A stretch of 64,000 bases of DNA from Brotaphodocola faecis (GCF_040096075.1 NZ_JBBMFJ010000011.1:23687-87686); one strand, 5' to 3'. Positions 1 to 8,611 are shown, counted from the stretch's first letter. Notes: a model not told the origin generated them from the letters alone. Numbers and translations: made by a program.

Positions 1-49
1 CTACCAGATTACGCACGGAAATACGGATGATACCCCGGTCAGCGCCCAT
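1..49 (-). CDS. 5' end of a helicase-like protein (partial)
   Basis: Only the first 16 codons are inside the window; the gene runs leftward off the edge. An ATG at 49 follows a strong AGGAGG ribosome binding site, and the peptide starts MGADRGIIRISVRNLV. From memory, IRISVR-LVEF is the usual opening of Rad3/DinG-like ATP-dependent helicases with a PD-(D/E)XK domain in Lachnospiraceae, so I infer that family. The fragment is too short to confirm any domain. It lies 84 bases beyond the tRNA-Trp, behind that gene's terminator, so it needs its own promoter or readthrough. Confidence 0.45.
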   Translation of the reverse strand, partial: MGADRGIIRISVRNLV

Positions 50-88
50 GAAGCTTCCTCCTTTCTGAAATGCCGGTTATGAATATAC

Positions 89-125
89 GAAAAAAGCGAT
101 AAGATCTTTCGACCTTACCGCTTTT
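89..125 (-). terminator. Intrinsic terminator of tRNA-Trp
   Basis: On the minus strand a 12-bp stem (AGCGGTAAGGTC with GATCTTATCGCT, two G-U pairs) closes a GAAA tetraloop and is followed by a run of T. It begins just past the 3' end of the tRNA. Confidence 0.85.
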
Positions 126-132
126 CACTTAG

Positions 133-203
133 CAGGGGATGAGGGGCTCGAACCCCCATCGACGGTTTTGGAGACCGGTGCTCTACCATTGAACTAATCC
201 CCT
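133..203 (-). tRNA. tRNA-Trp (anticodon CCA)
   Basis: The minus strand folds as a full cloverleaf. The acceptor arm AGGGGAT pairs with ATCCCCT, the D-loop has the usual GGTAG, the anticodon loop reads CTCCAAA with anticodon CCA, and the T arm has GGTTCGA. The discriminator base is G. The 3' CCA is not encoded and must be added by nucleotidyltransferase. A tetraloop terminator follows at once. Confidence 0.95.
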
Positions 204-331
204 ATGCTGTTTTGTTGAGGCTTTTTTTCGTTTCCCTCAACGCTCATTTATAATAACACGGATTATTCTGACTGTCAACAATTTTTTTAATTTTTTGAAA
301 AAAATATATTTTTGATACGAAATGTGGGTTT

Positions 332-367
332 TAAACAGGAAGCCAGGCCGCAGCCCGGCTTCTGTTT
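332..367 (-). terminator. Terminator downstream of radA
   Basis: Minus-strand stem AACAG-AAGCC-GGGC, loop TGCG, GCCT-GGCTT-C-CTGTT with one bulge, then TTTAAAA. It starts five bases after the radA stop codon. Confidence 0.7.
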
Positions 368-371
368 TTCA

Positions 372-1739
372 TCAGATCAGCCTGATAGCTTCTCTCACAT
401 TGCTCACGCCATACAGCGTGATCTTATCCGTTTTCTTCATCTTGTCCAGGGATACCTGCGGCAGGATGCAGGACTCGAATCCCAGTTTGATGGCTTCGTG
501 TACCCGCTGCTCTGCCTGGGATACGGCACGCACTTCTCCGGCCAAGCCGACCTCGCCGAAAATCATACACTTCGGATTCACCGGCTTATCTTTCATGCTG
601 GATACCAGTGCCATGATGATGGCAAGATCCAGTGCCGGCTCATTCATCCGCATGCCGCCCGCGATATTCACGTAGGCGTCATAGCGGGACATCTCGTACC
701 GGCAGCGCTTTTCCAGTACCGCGATCAGAAGATTTACACGGTTGAAATCGGCTCCCGCAGCGGTGCGCCTTGGCATGCCAAAATTGGTCTGAGTCACCAG
801 TGCCTGCACCTCCAGCAGAATTGGCCTGCTTCCCTCTAAGGAACAGGCTGCTACCGCGCCGGACGCATCCTCCGGACGGCCGCTTAAGAGATATTCAGAA
901 GGATTCTCTACCTCTTCCAGGCCATTCTCCTGCATCTCAAACACACCAATCTCGTTGGTAGAACCAAAACGATTCTTTACACCCCTTAAAATACGGTAAG
1001 AGGCGTTGCGCTCACCCTCAAAATAAAGCACCGTGTCCACCATATGTTCCAGCACACGGGGACCGGCCACCACGCCCTCTTTGGTCACATGGCCGACAAT
1101 AAACACGGAAATGCCCATGCCCTTGGCAATCTGCATCAGGACATTCGTGGACTCCCGCACCTGGCTGACGCTGCCCGGTGCCGATGTCACATCTTCCCGG
1201 AACATGGTCTGGATGGAGTCGATGATGACAATCTCCGGCTTTGTTTCGCGGATAGCCTCCTCAATGGTATCAAGATTCGTTTCGCATAAGAATAAGAGTT
1301 CCCCGCTGATGGTCCCGATGCGGCTGGCCCGCATCTTGATCTGCTTTAAGGATTCCTCACCGGAAATGTAGAGCACCCGGTGTCCGTCCCGGGCCAGATT
1401 CCGGCACATCTGAAGCAGCAGGGTGGACTTTCCAATACCGGGGTCACCCCCAACTAAAACCAGGGAGCCGGCTACAATGCCGCTCCCCAGTACACGGTCC
1501 AGTTCCGGATATCCGGTGGAGATCCGGTCCTGCTCTTCTATGGACACTTCCTCCAGCTTCACCGGCTTTGCCAGTGTGCGCTGTGAAACCGCGCCGGTAC
1601 GGCCGGATGGCGTTTTCTTCGCCACCGGCTCCTCCACCAGCGTGTTCCACTCCTTGCAGGCCGGGCACTGCCCCAGCCACTTGCTGGATTCGAAACCGCA
1701 TTCCTTACAGAAAAATACGGTTGTCTTTGCTTTTGCCAT
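372..1739 (-). CDS. radA: DNA repair protein RadA
   Basis: RadA is a RecA-like ATPase that drives branch migration of recombination intermediates in the cytoplasm. At 455 residues it has the usual family length. Visible domains: an N-terminal C4 zinc finger (CKECG at about residue 11 and CPACK at about 28), the Walker A motif GGDPGIGKST near residue 98, the RadA-specific KNRFG motif in GVKNRFGSTNEIG, and a C-terminal Lon-like domain with the GGMRMNEPALDLA stretch. It is the last gene of the leftward stress cluster, 29 bases after the upstream small gene. The clpC-radA neighbourhood matches Bacillus, but disA does not follow. Confidence 0.96.
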   Translation of the reverse strand: MAKAKTTVFFCKECGFESSKWLGQCPACKEWNTLVEEPVAKKTPSGRTGAVSQRTLAKPVKLEEVSIEEQDRISTGYPELDRVLGSGIVAGSLVLVGGDPGIGKSTLLLQMCRNLARDGHRVLYISGEESLKQIKMRASRIGTISGELLFLCETNLDTIEEAIRETKPEIVIIDSIQTMFREDVTSAPGSVSQVRESTNVLMQIAKGMGISVFIVGHVTKEGVVAGPRVLEHMVDTVLYFEGERNASYRILRGVKNRFGSTNEIGVFEMQENGLEEVENPSEYLLSGRPEDASGAVAACSLEGSRPILLEVQALVTQTNFGMPRRTAAGADFNRVNLLIAVLEKRCRYEMSRYDAYVNIAGGMRMNEPALDLAIIMALVSSMKDKPVNPKCMIFGEVGLAGEVRAVSQAEQRVHEAIKLGFESCILPQVSLDKMKKTDKITLYGVSNVREAIRLI

Positions 1740-1768
1740 ATATGTATATCCTTCCCGTCAGAGGATGC

Positions 1769-2182
1769 TTAGCGTTTTACCACCTTAACCTGACAGGCAA
1801 CACCCTCATTTAACTCTACGCTGACTACCAGCTTGCCGCTCATGTTAGTCTTCATGCCGCCCACTGCAACACCGTCCACATATACCTCATACTCGGTATC
1901 GTCTTCCAGCTGTACCGTGATCTGCGCATCCTTATCACCAGATACGGTAAACTCAACGCCATCATGCTTCGCGGAGAAATGCTCCACTGCGGTTCCCGGT
2001 ACGGATTCGTAAACGAAAGAACCGTTGCGCTCTAACTTGGTGATCTCATAGAAAGTTTTGATCTTATATAAATCTCCCGCATGTTCAAAATTATCAAGCT
2101 TGCTCTTGGTGTCTAATTTGTAATTGCCAAAGCTGATGGTGCCATCTGCCTCGGAGCGGATTAAAGATTCGATTACTGGCAT
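1769..2182 (-). CDS. Conserved hypothetical protein (often labelled endosialidase)
   Basis: A 137-residue protein predicted to be mostly beta strand and without signal peptide or membrane segment. It begins MPVIESLIRSEADGTISFGN and follows an AGGAGG-like site (CCAGGAGGGCAAACAC). From memory, close relatives in Clostridia carry the database label endosialidase, but 137 residues are far too few for a sialidase propeller and no Asp-box is visible, so I do not accept that function. It is sandwiched between clpC and radA, suggesting a link with stress or repair expression. A weak hairpin separates it from clpC. Function unknown. Confidence 0.7.
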   Translation of the reverse strand: MPVIESLIRSEADGTISFGNYKLDTKSKLDNFEHAGDLYKIKTFYEITKLERNGSFVYESVPGTAVEHFSAKHDGVEFTVSGDKDAQITVQLEDDTEYEVYVDGVAVGGMKTNMSGKLVVSVELNEGVACQVKVVKR

Positions 2183-2227
2183 GTGTTTGCCCTCCTGGTA
2201 TATTATTACATTTTACTGCTGTATAGA

Positions 2228-2252
2228 AACGGCACTGCCTGGCAGTACCGCT
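2228..2252 (-). terminator. Possible terminator or attenuator after clpC
   Basis: Minus-strand stem AGCGGTACTG / CAGTGCCGTT (10 bp including wobbles) with a 5-base loop, followed only by TTTC and a short AT-rich stretch. The poor U-run suggests partial termination between clpC and the next gene. Confidence 0.45.
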
Positions 2253-2287
2253 TCTCATAGGATTATACAACAACCGTCAAAATTAAT

Positions 2288-4756
2288 CTAGTTTTTTATC
2301 ACTTCTGCCGATAAAAATTTCAGGCCATCTTCTCCCTTTGTGACGGTCACTTCATCCCCTGCTTTGACCTGGCCATCCAGCACGGCCTCTGCCAGGCCAT
2401 CCTCCAACAGGTTCTGGATCGCGCGGCGCAGCGGACGGGCACCGTATTTCTCGTCGTAGCCCTTTTCCACAAGGAATGCCTTTGCGGAATCATCCACTGT
2501 GAGCTTTAAGTTCATCTGGGTCAGGGTACGTCTGCAGATGCCCTTTAACATGATGTCCACGATCTCTTTCATGTGATCCTGGGACAGCTGGTGGAATACA
2601 ATGATCTCGTCAATACGGTTTAAGAACTCCGGCTTAAACATCCGTTTTACCTCTTCCATGACACGCTCTTTCATGAAACGGTAGCGCTCCTTCGCATCGT
2701 CATTGGAGGCAAAGCCCAGGCGTTTCGGGGAAATGATATTCTCCGCGCCTGCGTTGGAGGTCATGATGATCACCGTGTTCTTAAAGTCAATCTTTCTACC
2801 CTGAGCATCGGTAATGTGGCCGTCATCGAGCACCTGCAGCAGGATGTTGAACACATCCGGATGTGCTTTCTCAATCTCATCAAAGAGGATAACGGAATAC
2901 GGATTTCTGCGGACCTTCTCGCTGAGCTGTCCGCCCTCCTCGTAACCGACATATCCTGGCGGGGATCCGATCATCTTGGAGACACTGTGTTTCTCCATGT
3001 ACTCGGACATATCAACCCGGATCAGGGCATTCTCGGTGCCAAACATGGCCTCGGCCAGCGCCTTGCAAAGCTCGGTTTTTCCGACACCGGTCGGTCCCAG
3101 GAATAAGAAGGAACCGATCGGGCGCTTCGGGTCCTTTAAGCCCACACGGCCTCTGCGGATGGCTTTCGCCACAGCGGTCACCGCCTCTTCCTGTCCTACC
3201 ACCCGCTCATGCAGGATGGACTCCAGTTTGCGCAGGCGCTCCGACTCTTCCTCTGCCAGCTTTCTCACCGGGATCTTGGTCCATCCGGAAACGACATCCG
3301 CGATTTCGCCTTCACCGACCGTCAGCTTTCTGGATGTTTTTTCCTTCTGCCATTTTTCCCGGATCTTTTCGATTTTCTCTCGCTTTTTCTGCTGGCGCTT
3401 CTTAATATCACCAGCCTTCTCATACGCCTCATTCTTGATGGCCTGTTCCTTCTGGATCTCCAGCTTATCAATATCCTCCGTGAGAGTCTTGATCTCTGCC
3501 GGTTCCACGTAGGTGGTCAGGCGGCTCTTGGAAGCCGCCTCATCGATTAAGTCAATAGCCTTGTCCGGAAGAAAGCGGTCATTGATGTAACGCGCGGAAA
3601 GGCGGACCGCAGCCACAAGAGCGTCATCGGTGATGGTAACCTTATGATGCTCCTCATATTTCGGTCGCAGGCCCTTTAAGATCGCGATGGACTGCTCCTC
3701 ATTCGGCTCTTCCACCACAACCGGCTGGAAACGGCGCTCCAGAGCCGCATCCTTTTCAATGTATTTGCGGTACTCTTCTCTTGTTGTAGCGCCGATTAGC
3801 TGGAGTTCTCCCCGGGCCAGGGACGGCTTTAAGATGTTGGAGGCGTCAATGGCTCCCTCCGCGCCGCCCGCGCCAATGATGGTATGGATCTCATCGAGGA
3901 ACAGGAGCACGTTTCCATCCTCCGTCACCTCAGAAATTACCTTCTTGATGCGCTCTTCGAACTCACCGCGGTACTTGGAACCAGCCACCATGCCGGACAG
4001 ATCCAGCGTCATGACGCGCTTGTCCGCAATGGTCTCCGGCACATTGCCGTCGGCGATCATCTGAGCCAGACCCTCCACGACTGCGGTCTTGCCGACACCC
4101 GGTTCCCCGATCAGGCACGGGTTGTTCTTGGTTCTTCTGCTCAGGATCTGGACAACACGCTGAATCTCGCTTTCCCGGCCGATCACCGGATCCAGTTTTC
4201 CTTCCCTGGCAAGCTTTGTCAGGTCACGGCTGAAGCTGTTTAAGGTCGGTGTGGACGCGCTGCTGTCTTTTCCTGCCCGGGATGACTGCAGCTCCTCTCT
4301 TGCGTCTGCGCCATCCTCTCCCATGGCGCTGCGCAGATCCACGTAAAGCTTCTGCAGGCTCACATCCATGGTGTTGAGCAGGCGGACTGCCGCACAGTCG
4401 CTCTCCCGGATCATGGCAATCAGCAGATGCTCGGTGCCGATGAGCGGTGCCTTAAAGCGCACAGCCTCCCGGTAGCTCTGGTTCAGCACCCGCACAGCCC
4501 CCGGTGTATAAACCGTCTCGCCGATGGTGCCCACGTTCTGATTTGGAAAGATCAGCTGGCTGATCAGTTCTTTTACCTTATCTGCATTTACACCGTTGGC
4601 CTCCAGAACTCTGGATGCCACTCCCTCCTCTTCCAGCAGAAGTCCCACCAGAAGATGTTCGGTTCCCACATAATTATGGCCCAGATCATTCGCTGCCTGG
4701 GTAGACAGCGCAATCGCGTTCCAGGCCTGTTCTGTAAAATGATTTCTGTCTATCAA
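2288..4756 (-). CDS. clpC: ATP-dependent Clp protease ATPase subunit ClpC
   Basis: ClpC is the HSP100 unfoldase that feeds substrates, including proteins arginine-phosphorylated by McsB, to ClpP. The 822 residues show the full ClpC order: two Clp-N repeats (about 3-145), AAA-1 with Walker A GEPGVGKT near residue 216 and Walker B LLFLDEIHT, a middle domain containing a UVR-like motif (about 430-465, EQAIKNEAYEKAGDIKKRQQ), AAA-2 with GPTGVGKTE near 555, and a C-terminal D2-small domain. Start chosen at ATG 4756, MIDRNHFTEQAW, preceded by AAGGAGGACCTGAATTTG. It is 24 bases downstream of mcsB in one operon. Confidence 0.97.
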   Translation of the reverse strand: MIDRNHFTEQAWNAIALSTQAANDLGHNYVGTEHLLVGLLLEEEGVASRVLEANGVNADKVKELISQLIFPNQNVGTIGETVYTPGAVRVLNQSYREAVRFKAPLIGTEHLLIAMIRESDCAAVRLLNTMDVSLQKLYVDLRSAMGEDGADAREELQSSRAGKDSSASTPTLNSFSRDLTKLAREGKLDPVIGRESEIQRVVQILSRRTKNNPCLIGEPGVGKTAVVEGLAQMIADGNVPETIADKRVMTLDLSGMVAGSKYRGEFEERIKKVISEVTEDGNVLLFLDEIHTIIGAGGAEGAIDASNILKPSLARGELQLIGATTREEYRKYIEKDAALERRFQPVVVEEPNEEQSIAILKGLRPKYEEHHKVTITDDALVAAVRLSARYINDRFLPDKAIDLIDEAASKSRLTTYVEPAEIKTLTEDIDKLEIQKEQAIKNEAYEKAGDIKKRQQKKREKIEKIREKWQKEKTSRKLTVGEGEIADVVSGWTKIPVRKLAEEESERLRKLESILHERVVGQEEAVTAVAKAIRRGRVGLKDPKRPIGSFLFLGPTGVGKTELCKALAEAMFGTENALIRVDMSEYMEKHSVSKMIGSPPGYVGYEEGGQLSEKVRRNPYSVILFDEIEKAHPDVFNILLQVLDDGHITDAQGRKIDFKNTVIIMTSNAGAENIISPKRLGFASNDDAKERYRFMKERVMEEVKRMFKPEFLNRIDEIIVFHQLSQDHMKEIVDIMLKGICRRTLTQMNLKLTVDDSAKAFLVEKGYDEKYGARPLRRAIQNLLEDGLAEAVLDGQVKAGDEVTVTKGEDGLKFLSAEVIKN

Positions 4757-4780
4757 ATTCAGGTCCTCCTTGTATCTGTC

Positions 4781-5818
4781 TTAAGCCAGAAGCTGTGGCA
4801 GCTCTACCCGCACATAGGCGGCCCGTGCCATCTCCAGTTCTTCCCGGCCAAGCGGTCTGGTAGAAAGCTTCTGAAGGTTTGCCGGCTGAATTCCCAGCAT
4901 CAGGCGGTATACCGCGCAGGGCTCTTCCATGCGCAAAAGCCCGTCCGCGCATCCGGCCATCAGCCGGGATAACAGCGTCATAGCCTCCTTCAGGGCCAGC
5001 TTTCTGGCATATTTTAATGTGCCGTAAGCGCGGCAGGCATCGTCCTCCCGGGATACCCGGTTTTTGTCGAGGGCAAGCTTTCGCATCTGCTCTTCCTGTG
5101 CGGTAAGCTGCAGCGCCACCTTGGACACCATATCCAGAATTTCTTTCTCTGTCATGCCCAAGGTTTTCTGGTTGCTGACCTCATAAAGAGATCCGCAGTT
5201 TTCCTCACCTTCGCCATACATGCCTTTCACCGAAGCGCCAAAGCGCGTCATCTCGGTGACCATGCCGTTAAAACGCTTGCTCTGGGACAACAGTGGCAGA
5301 TGCAGCACCACCGACGCCCGAAGCCCGGTTCCCACACTGGTGGGGAACGAAGTCAGGTAGCCGTATTTGTCATCAAAGGCGTAATCAAACCGCTCATTTA
5401 AATAATCATCAATCTGCGCCGCCTGGCTCATAAGCTCATCCAGAGGCAGGCCAGAGGCAAACAGCTGGATGCGGATATGGTCCGTTCCGTTTAATACGAT
5501 ACCCACCCGCTCATCATCCGATACCATAACCCCGGCCGGGGCCTTACTGGAAGCAATGGTAGAATTAAACACCCGGCGCTCCCGCAGGGCTCTGCGTTCC
5601 AGATCACTTAATTCCTGCAGCCTTGCCTGTTCATAATGGCGTCCGTCCACGCTCCCAAGATCCTTCAGGCCTTCCTCCAGGCGTGTAATCATCTCATCCG
5701 CCTGTTTCTCATTCAGTCTGGATGGAAAGGCATACTCCTCCAGATTCCGTACCAGACGTACCCGGCTGCAGATGACCGCAGGGCGGGTCAGGTTTACTTC
5801 CTCAAACCATTTCATCAT
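4781..5818 (-). CDS. mcsB: Protein-arginine kinase McsB
   Basis: McsB phosphorylates arginine residues and so marks proteins for ClpCP. The 345-residue protein has the ATP:guanido phosphotransferase fold: the nucleotide-binding SRVRLVRNLEEYAFPSRL region near residue 18, NGTDHIRIQ near 109, and the SFPTSVGTGLRASVVLHLP region near 157-175. Its ATG overlaps the mcsA stop codon by four bases, typical of translational coupling; McsA is its activator. Slightly shorter than the B. subtilis protein but no key segment seems missing. Confidence 0.96.
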   Translation of the reverse strand: MMKWFEEVNLTRPAVICSRVRLVRNLEEYAFPSRLNEKQADEMITRLEEGLKDLGSVDGRHYEQARLQELSDLERRALRERRVFNSTIASSKAPAGVMVSDDERVGIVLNGTDHIRIQLFASGLPLDELMSQAAQIDDYLNERFDYAFDDKYGYLTSFPTSVGTGLRASVVLHLPLLSQSKRFNGMVTEMTRFGASVKGMYGEGEENCGSLYEVSNQKTLGMTEKEILDMVSKVALQLTAQEEQMRKLALDKNRVSREDDACRAYGTLKYARKLALKEAMTLLSRLMAGCADGLLRMEEPCAVYRLMLGIQPANLQKLSTRPLGREELEMARAAYVRVELPQLLA

Positions 5819-6435
5819 GCCTGTGCCTCCTTTAACGCCCGGATCTGGTCACGGTACTCTGCCGCAGCCTCATATTCCTCCGCCCGGACTGCCTCCCGGA
5901 GTCTTGCCTCCAGTTTGCGGATCTGGGCCTGAACATCGCTCTCTCCGGCAGAAACAAATTCCGCGTTCTGTCCCCCAGAGCCAGCTGCGGCATCCACAGC
6001 AGTTTCCTCCTCCGGCTGTCCGGAAGAAGTCAGATGGAAGGGATCTGCCTTGATCTTCTGGAATTTCGGATGTTTTCCGGTATGACGCACATTGCCCTGA
6101 AGCTGCTTGATCTTGTCATTGATCAGCAGGTCAAAGACACTGTAGCAGTCCGCGCAGCCAAAACGGCTGTTTTTCACAAAATCATCGTAGCTGGTGCCGC
6201 AGGTCGGGCAGACAATCTGGCTGGTCTTTTCTTCCGCATCGGCTTCCCCCTGTACCCCCAAAAGGCCTGACAGAAGCTTGCCTAACGGGAATTCACCCTC
6301 AAAAATTGCGGAATAAGGACCAAAATCCATCTCCTTTGCGCACTGGGTACAGTAATTGTGTTCGGTGCGTACCCCGTTCGCAATTTCCGTATACTGAATA
6401 TTTGCTTCTCTTATCTTACAACGCTCACATAACAT
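5815..6435 (-). CDS. mcsA: McsA, zinc-binding activator of McsB
   Basis: McsA binds and activates the arginine kinase McsB. The 206-residue protein has the family's paired zinc sites: CERC at residues 3-6 with CTQC near 29-32, and CPTC with CADC near 97-119. A UVR motif at the C-terminus (RLREAVRAEEYEAAAEYRDQ, about 174-195) likely contacts ClpC. It overlaps mcsB by four bases and begins 15 bases after the GntR-type regulator, so the three genes share a transcript. Confidence 0.94.
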   Translation of the reverse strand: MLCERCKIREANIQYTEIANGVRTEHNYCTQCAKEMDFGPYSAIFEGEFPLGKLLSGLLGVQGEADAEEKTSQIVCPTCGTSYDDFVKNSRFGCADCYSVFDLLINDKIKQLQGNVRHTGKHPKFQKIKADPFHLTSSGQPEEETAVDAAAGSGGQNAEFVSAGESDVQAQIRKLEARLREAVRAEEYEAAAEYRDQIRALKEAQA

Positions 6436-6449
6436 GGCACTTCCTCCAT

Positions 6450-6833
6450 TTAACCCTGGCCTCCGCCCGTGTAATAATCATAAATTTCGTCCACCAGATC
6501 GTGGACTTCCTCCCTGGAAATATTTTTACAGACGCTCCTGGCAAGAAGAACCGAAAGCTCCTCCCGCAGACGTTCAATGGAACGGATCTTGTCAATATCC
6601 AGAGCGATCACGGCTCCGCGGCGGCGGTCCAGCTTGATATACCCCTCCTGCTTCAGTACGGTATAAGCTTTATTTACCGTATGCATGTTGATCCCGATAT
6701 TTTCCGCCAGTTGGCGGACAGAAGGAAGGGAATCCCCCTCATGAATACGGTCCGTCGCAATACCCATGATGATCTGGTTCCTGAGCTGGATGTAAATAGC
6801 CTCCTCGCTTTCAAAATCAATCTTAATGATCAT
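6450..6833 (-). CDS. GntR-family (YtrA-like) regulator heading the clpC operon
   Basis: A 127-residue regulator with an N-terminal winged helix (IYIQLRNQIIMGIATDRIHE, then SLPSVRQLAENIGINMHTVN as recognition region) and a short C-terminal helical dimerisation part, the layout of the YtrA subfamily that has no ligand domain. It is the first gene of the mcsA-mcsB-clpC operon, where ctsR normally stands; no CtsR gene is seen in the window. A perfect 8-bp inverted repeat sits between its promoter and start codon, so autoregulation is likely. Whether it truly controls the protein-quality genes is inference. Confidence 0.9.
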   Translation of the reverse strand: MIIKIDFESEEAIYIQLRNQIIMGIATDRIHEGDSLPSVRQLAENIGINMHTVNKAYTVLKQEGYIKLDRRRGAVIALDIDKIRSIERLREELSVLLARSVCKNISREEVHDLVDEIYDYYTGGGQG

Positions 6834-6856
6834 GTTATCACCATCTTTCGCACTCT

Positions 6857-6879
6857 CTGTTATAGAAATTGTATAACAG
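6857..6879 (-). promoter_or_regulatory. Operator: perfect inverted repeat before the GntR gene
   Basis: Arms CTGTTATA and TATAACAG (8 bp, no mismatch) are separated by 7 bases. The repeat begins one base after the -10 box and covers the expected transcription start, an ideal position for repression. Likely the binding site of the GntR/YtrA protein encoded 24 bases downstream. Confidence 0.7.
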
Positions 6880-6880
6880 T

Positions 6881-6908
6881 ATTATAGCAAAAAAAGCGGC
6901 GAAGTCAA
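6881..6908 (-). promoter_or_regulatory. Sigma-A promoter of the GntR-mcsA-mcsB-clpC operon
   Basis: Minus strand: TTGACT at 6908-6903, 16-base spacer, TATAAT at 6886-6881. The spacer is largely one arm of the terminator hairpin of the preceding gene and the -35 box is in its loop. Confidence 0.8.
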
Positions 6909-6926
6909 TACACCGCTTTTTTTGCT
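6886..6926. terminator. Bidirectional terminator overlapping a promoter
   Basis: Perfect 14-bp stem AGCAAAAAAAGCGG / CCGCTTTTTTTGCT with a 13-base loop, giving an A-tract and T-tract on both strands. It lies ten bases past the stop codon of the cohesin/cadherin-like gene, its evident client. The loop carries the -35 box of the next operon. Confidence 0.85.
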
Positions 6927-6935
6927 TATTTCTTT

Positions 6936-8549
6936 TTAAAGTTCATCATCCAGGTCAAACACTTCGAAGTCATCGTCTTCCGGCTTTGTTTCTGCCTTCG
7001 GTGCTTCTTTTTCGTGTTTTTCTGCCTGTTCTGAATCTTCTGCCAGGCTCGCAGCCAGCTGCTTTTTCACCTGATCTAACTGTGCGTCCGCTTCCTGCGC
7101 AGGATCCGGAATGTATTCCTGGGCGTCCTGAATTTCCAGTTCGTCATCTTCCGGTTCTTCTTCGTCAGGTTCCTGTTCCGGTTCATAGTCGTCCTCGTAA
7201 TCGTCCTCTTCGCCCATCATGTAGCGTTCTTCCCGGCTGAGCTTACGGCCATTTTTACGGGATTCTTTCTTGGCCTTCTTTTCTTTTTTCTCCGGCTTTT
7301 CGTCTAACTGCGCGTAAGCATCGTACGGATCTTCCTCCCTGCGGCCACGGCCTCTGCGGCTGAGGATCAGAAGAATCAGAAGAATCACTGCAACAACTGC
7401 CACCGCACCAAGCGCGATTCTGGCAATGTTGTAATCATCCACCAGACTATTGTAACGGTCTGTCACATCCTGAAGCTCCAGCGTCTGGGTGTTGCCGTCT
7501 GCGCTCTGCTCAAAGTAACGCTGAATGGTCTTGTCTGTCAGGTCATAACGGTAGAAACCAACTGTACCGCTCTCACTCACGCCATAGAAGATGCAGTACT
7601 CCGGCTGTCCGCCCTGGGTATCCGGAACCCATCCCTGAACCTTGGTCTCGCCGATGGTAATGGAGGTTTCCTTCATGCCGTACGGAACAGCTGCATCTGC
7701 AGGAAGTGCTGCGATGCCGATCTTGAGCGGGGTTCTGGATGCCTCTAATTCTGCCAGAACTTCCACATTCTCAGCAGCTGCCGTGGTTTCTTCCTGACCA
7801 GCTTCTGCCATGCTCTCGCCGCCCTCTACACGGTCCACCAGAATGGTGTAGGTATGGCTGGTCGTGCCATCCTCCGCAGTTACGGTACAGGTTACGGTAT
7901 TCTCACCCTCCTGCAGATCGGTTCCGCTTAAAGTAACAGTTGCCTTATCACTTGCCGGCACTGCGCTTACGGTAAGCTTTTCGGTATCCAGGCTTACGGA
8001 TGCGGTATAGCTGTCAACCTCCGCGCTGAACTCCGGACTTAAGGTGCCAGGGGAAATCTTCAGGGAAGACAGGGATGCGTCACTGGATGCAGCTGCCGCC
8101 GTACTGCCGCTGTTAATGGTGACAGTAGAGCTTCCCAGCTGGGTAATGTCGAGCAGCTGCTCGTCTGCGTCGTAACCTTCATAGTCGGTTACCTCAATCT
8201 TGCTGCTTCCTGCTTTGAGTGCCTTAAAACGGATGGTAGAGGCAGACTCGCTGGTCCCACTCACACTGCCAATCACACGTATGGCGCCGTTTCCACCGCT
8301 GACATCCGGCTCACCGCCAATAAATTCCATGGCACTGGTATCATAGGAAAGCATGACTACCGTTTTGCCAATCTTCTCACCTGTTGTGCAGGTAAATTTT
8401 ACGTTTACCGTAAACTCACTTCCCACCTCTGCGGTAGGATCAGAGAACGCGATGCGCGCATTCCCCGCAAAACTCTGAAATGGGATTGCCACAGCCAGCA
8501 TCAGTACCATGGCAAACCGGATCCAGATCTGTTTCCAATTTCTGTTCAT
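6936..8549 (-). CDS. Membrane-anchored cohesin- and cadherin-like surface protein
   Basis: A 537-residue exported protein. A signal peptide (about 1-29, ending FQSFAGN) is followed by a cohesin-like beta sandwich (about 30-146, ARIAFSDPTAEVGSEFTVNV and the YDTSAMEF strand), a cadherin-like beta-sandwich domain (about 160-240, LSSLKISPGTLSPEFSAEVD, ending TYTILVDR), a unique region with WVPDTQGGQPEYCIFYGV, one membrane helix (about 375-397) and an acidic, lysine-rich cytoplasmic tail of some 135 residues. Cohesin domains bind dockerins in cellulosomes, but none is seen here, so a cell-wall or envelope role is more likely. It is transcribed toward the clpC operon and ends in its own terminator. 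Partner unknown. Confidence 0.8.
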   Translation of the reverse strand: MNRNWKQIWIRFAMVLMLAVAIPFQSFAGNARIAFSDPTAEVGSEFTVNVKFTCTTGEKIGKTVVMLSYDTSAMEFIGGEPDVSGGNGAIRVIGSVSGTSESASTIRFKALKAGSSKIEVTDYEGYDADEQLLDITQLGSSTVTINSGSTAAAASSDASLSSLKISPGTLSPEFSAEVDSYTASVSLDTEKLTVSAVPASDKATVTLSGTDLQEGENTVTCTVTAEDGTTSHTYTILVDRVEGGESMAEAGQEETTAAAENVEVLAELEASRTPLKIGIAALPADAAVPYGMKETSITIGETKVQGWVPDTQGGQPEYCIFYGVSESGTVGFYRYDLTDKTIQRYFEQSADGNTQTLELQDVTDRYNSLVDDYNIARIALGAVAVVAVILLILLILSRRGRGRREEDPYDAYAQLDEKPEKKEKKAKKESRKNGRKLSREERYMMGEEDDYEDDYEPEQEPDEEEPEDDELEIQDAQEYIPDPAQEADAQLDQVKKQLAASLAEDSEQAEKHEKEAPKAETKPEDDDFEVFDLDDEL

Positions 8550-8584
8550 AATTGTCTGTTATCTCCTGTTTCTTTCTATCAGTC

Positions 8585-8611
8585 GTAACTGTTCAGTACC
8601 CTCACAGCTAC
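8585..8611. repeat. REP-like hairpin repeat, copy 1
   Basis: A 27-base element with arms GTAACTGT and ACAGCTAC (one mismatch) around TCAGTACCCTC. A near-identical element is at 38726-38752, 30 kb away. It lies just upstream of the cohesin/cadherin-like gene. Confidence 0.7.

Noticed and set aside
1769..2182. Endosialidase as a function
   Set aside because: The protein has 137 residues, with no Asp-box or propeller; the label seems to be inherited in databases without support.
2816..4243. Several open frames on the plus strand opposite clpC
   Set aside because: They lack ribosome binding sites and have low-complexity or shadow composition; the minus strand codes for a complete ClpC.
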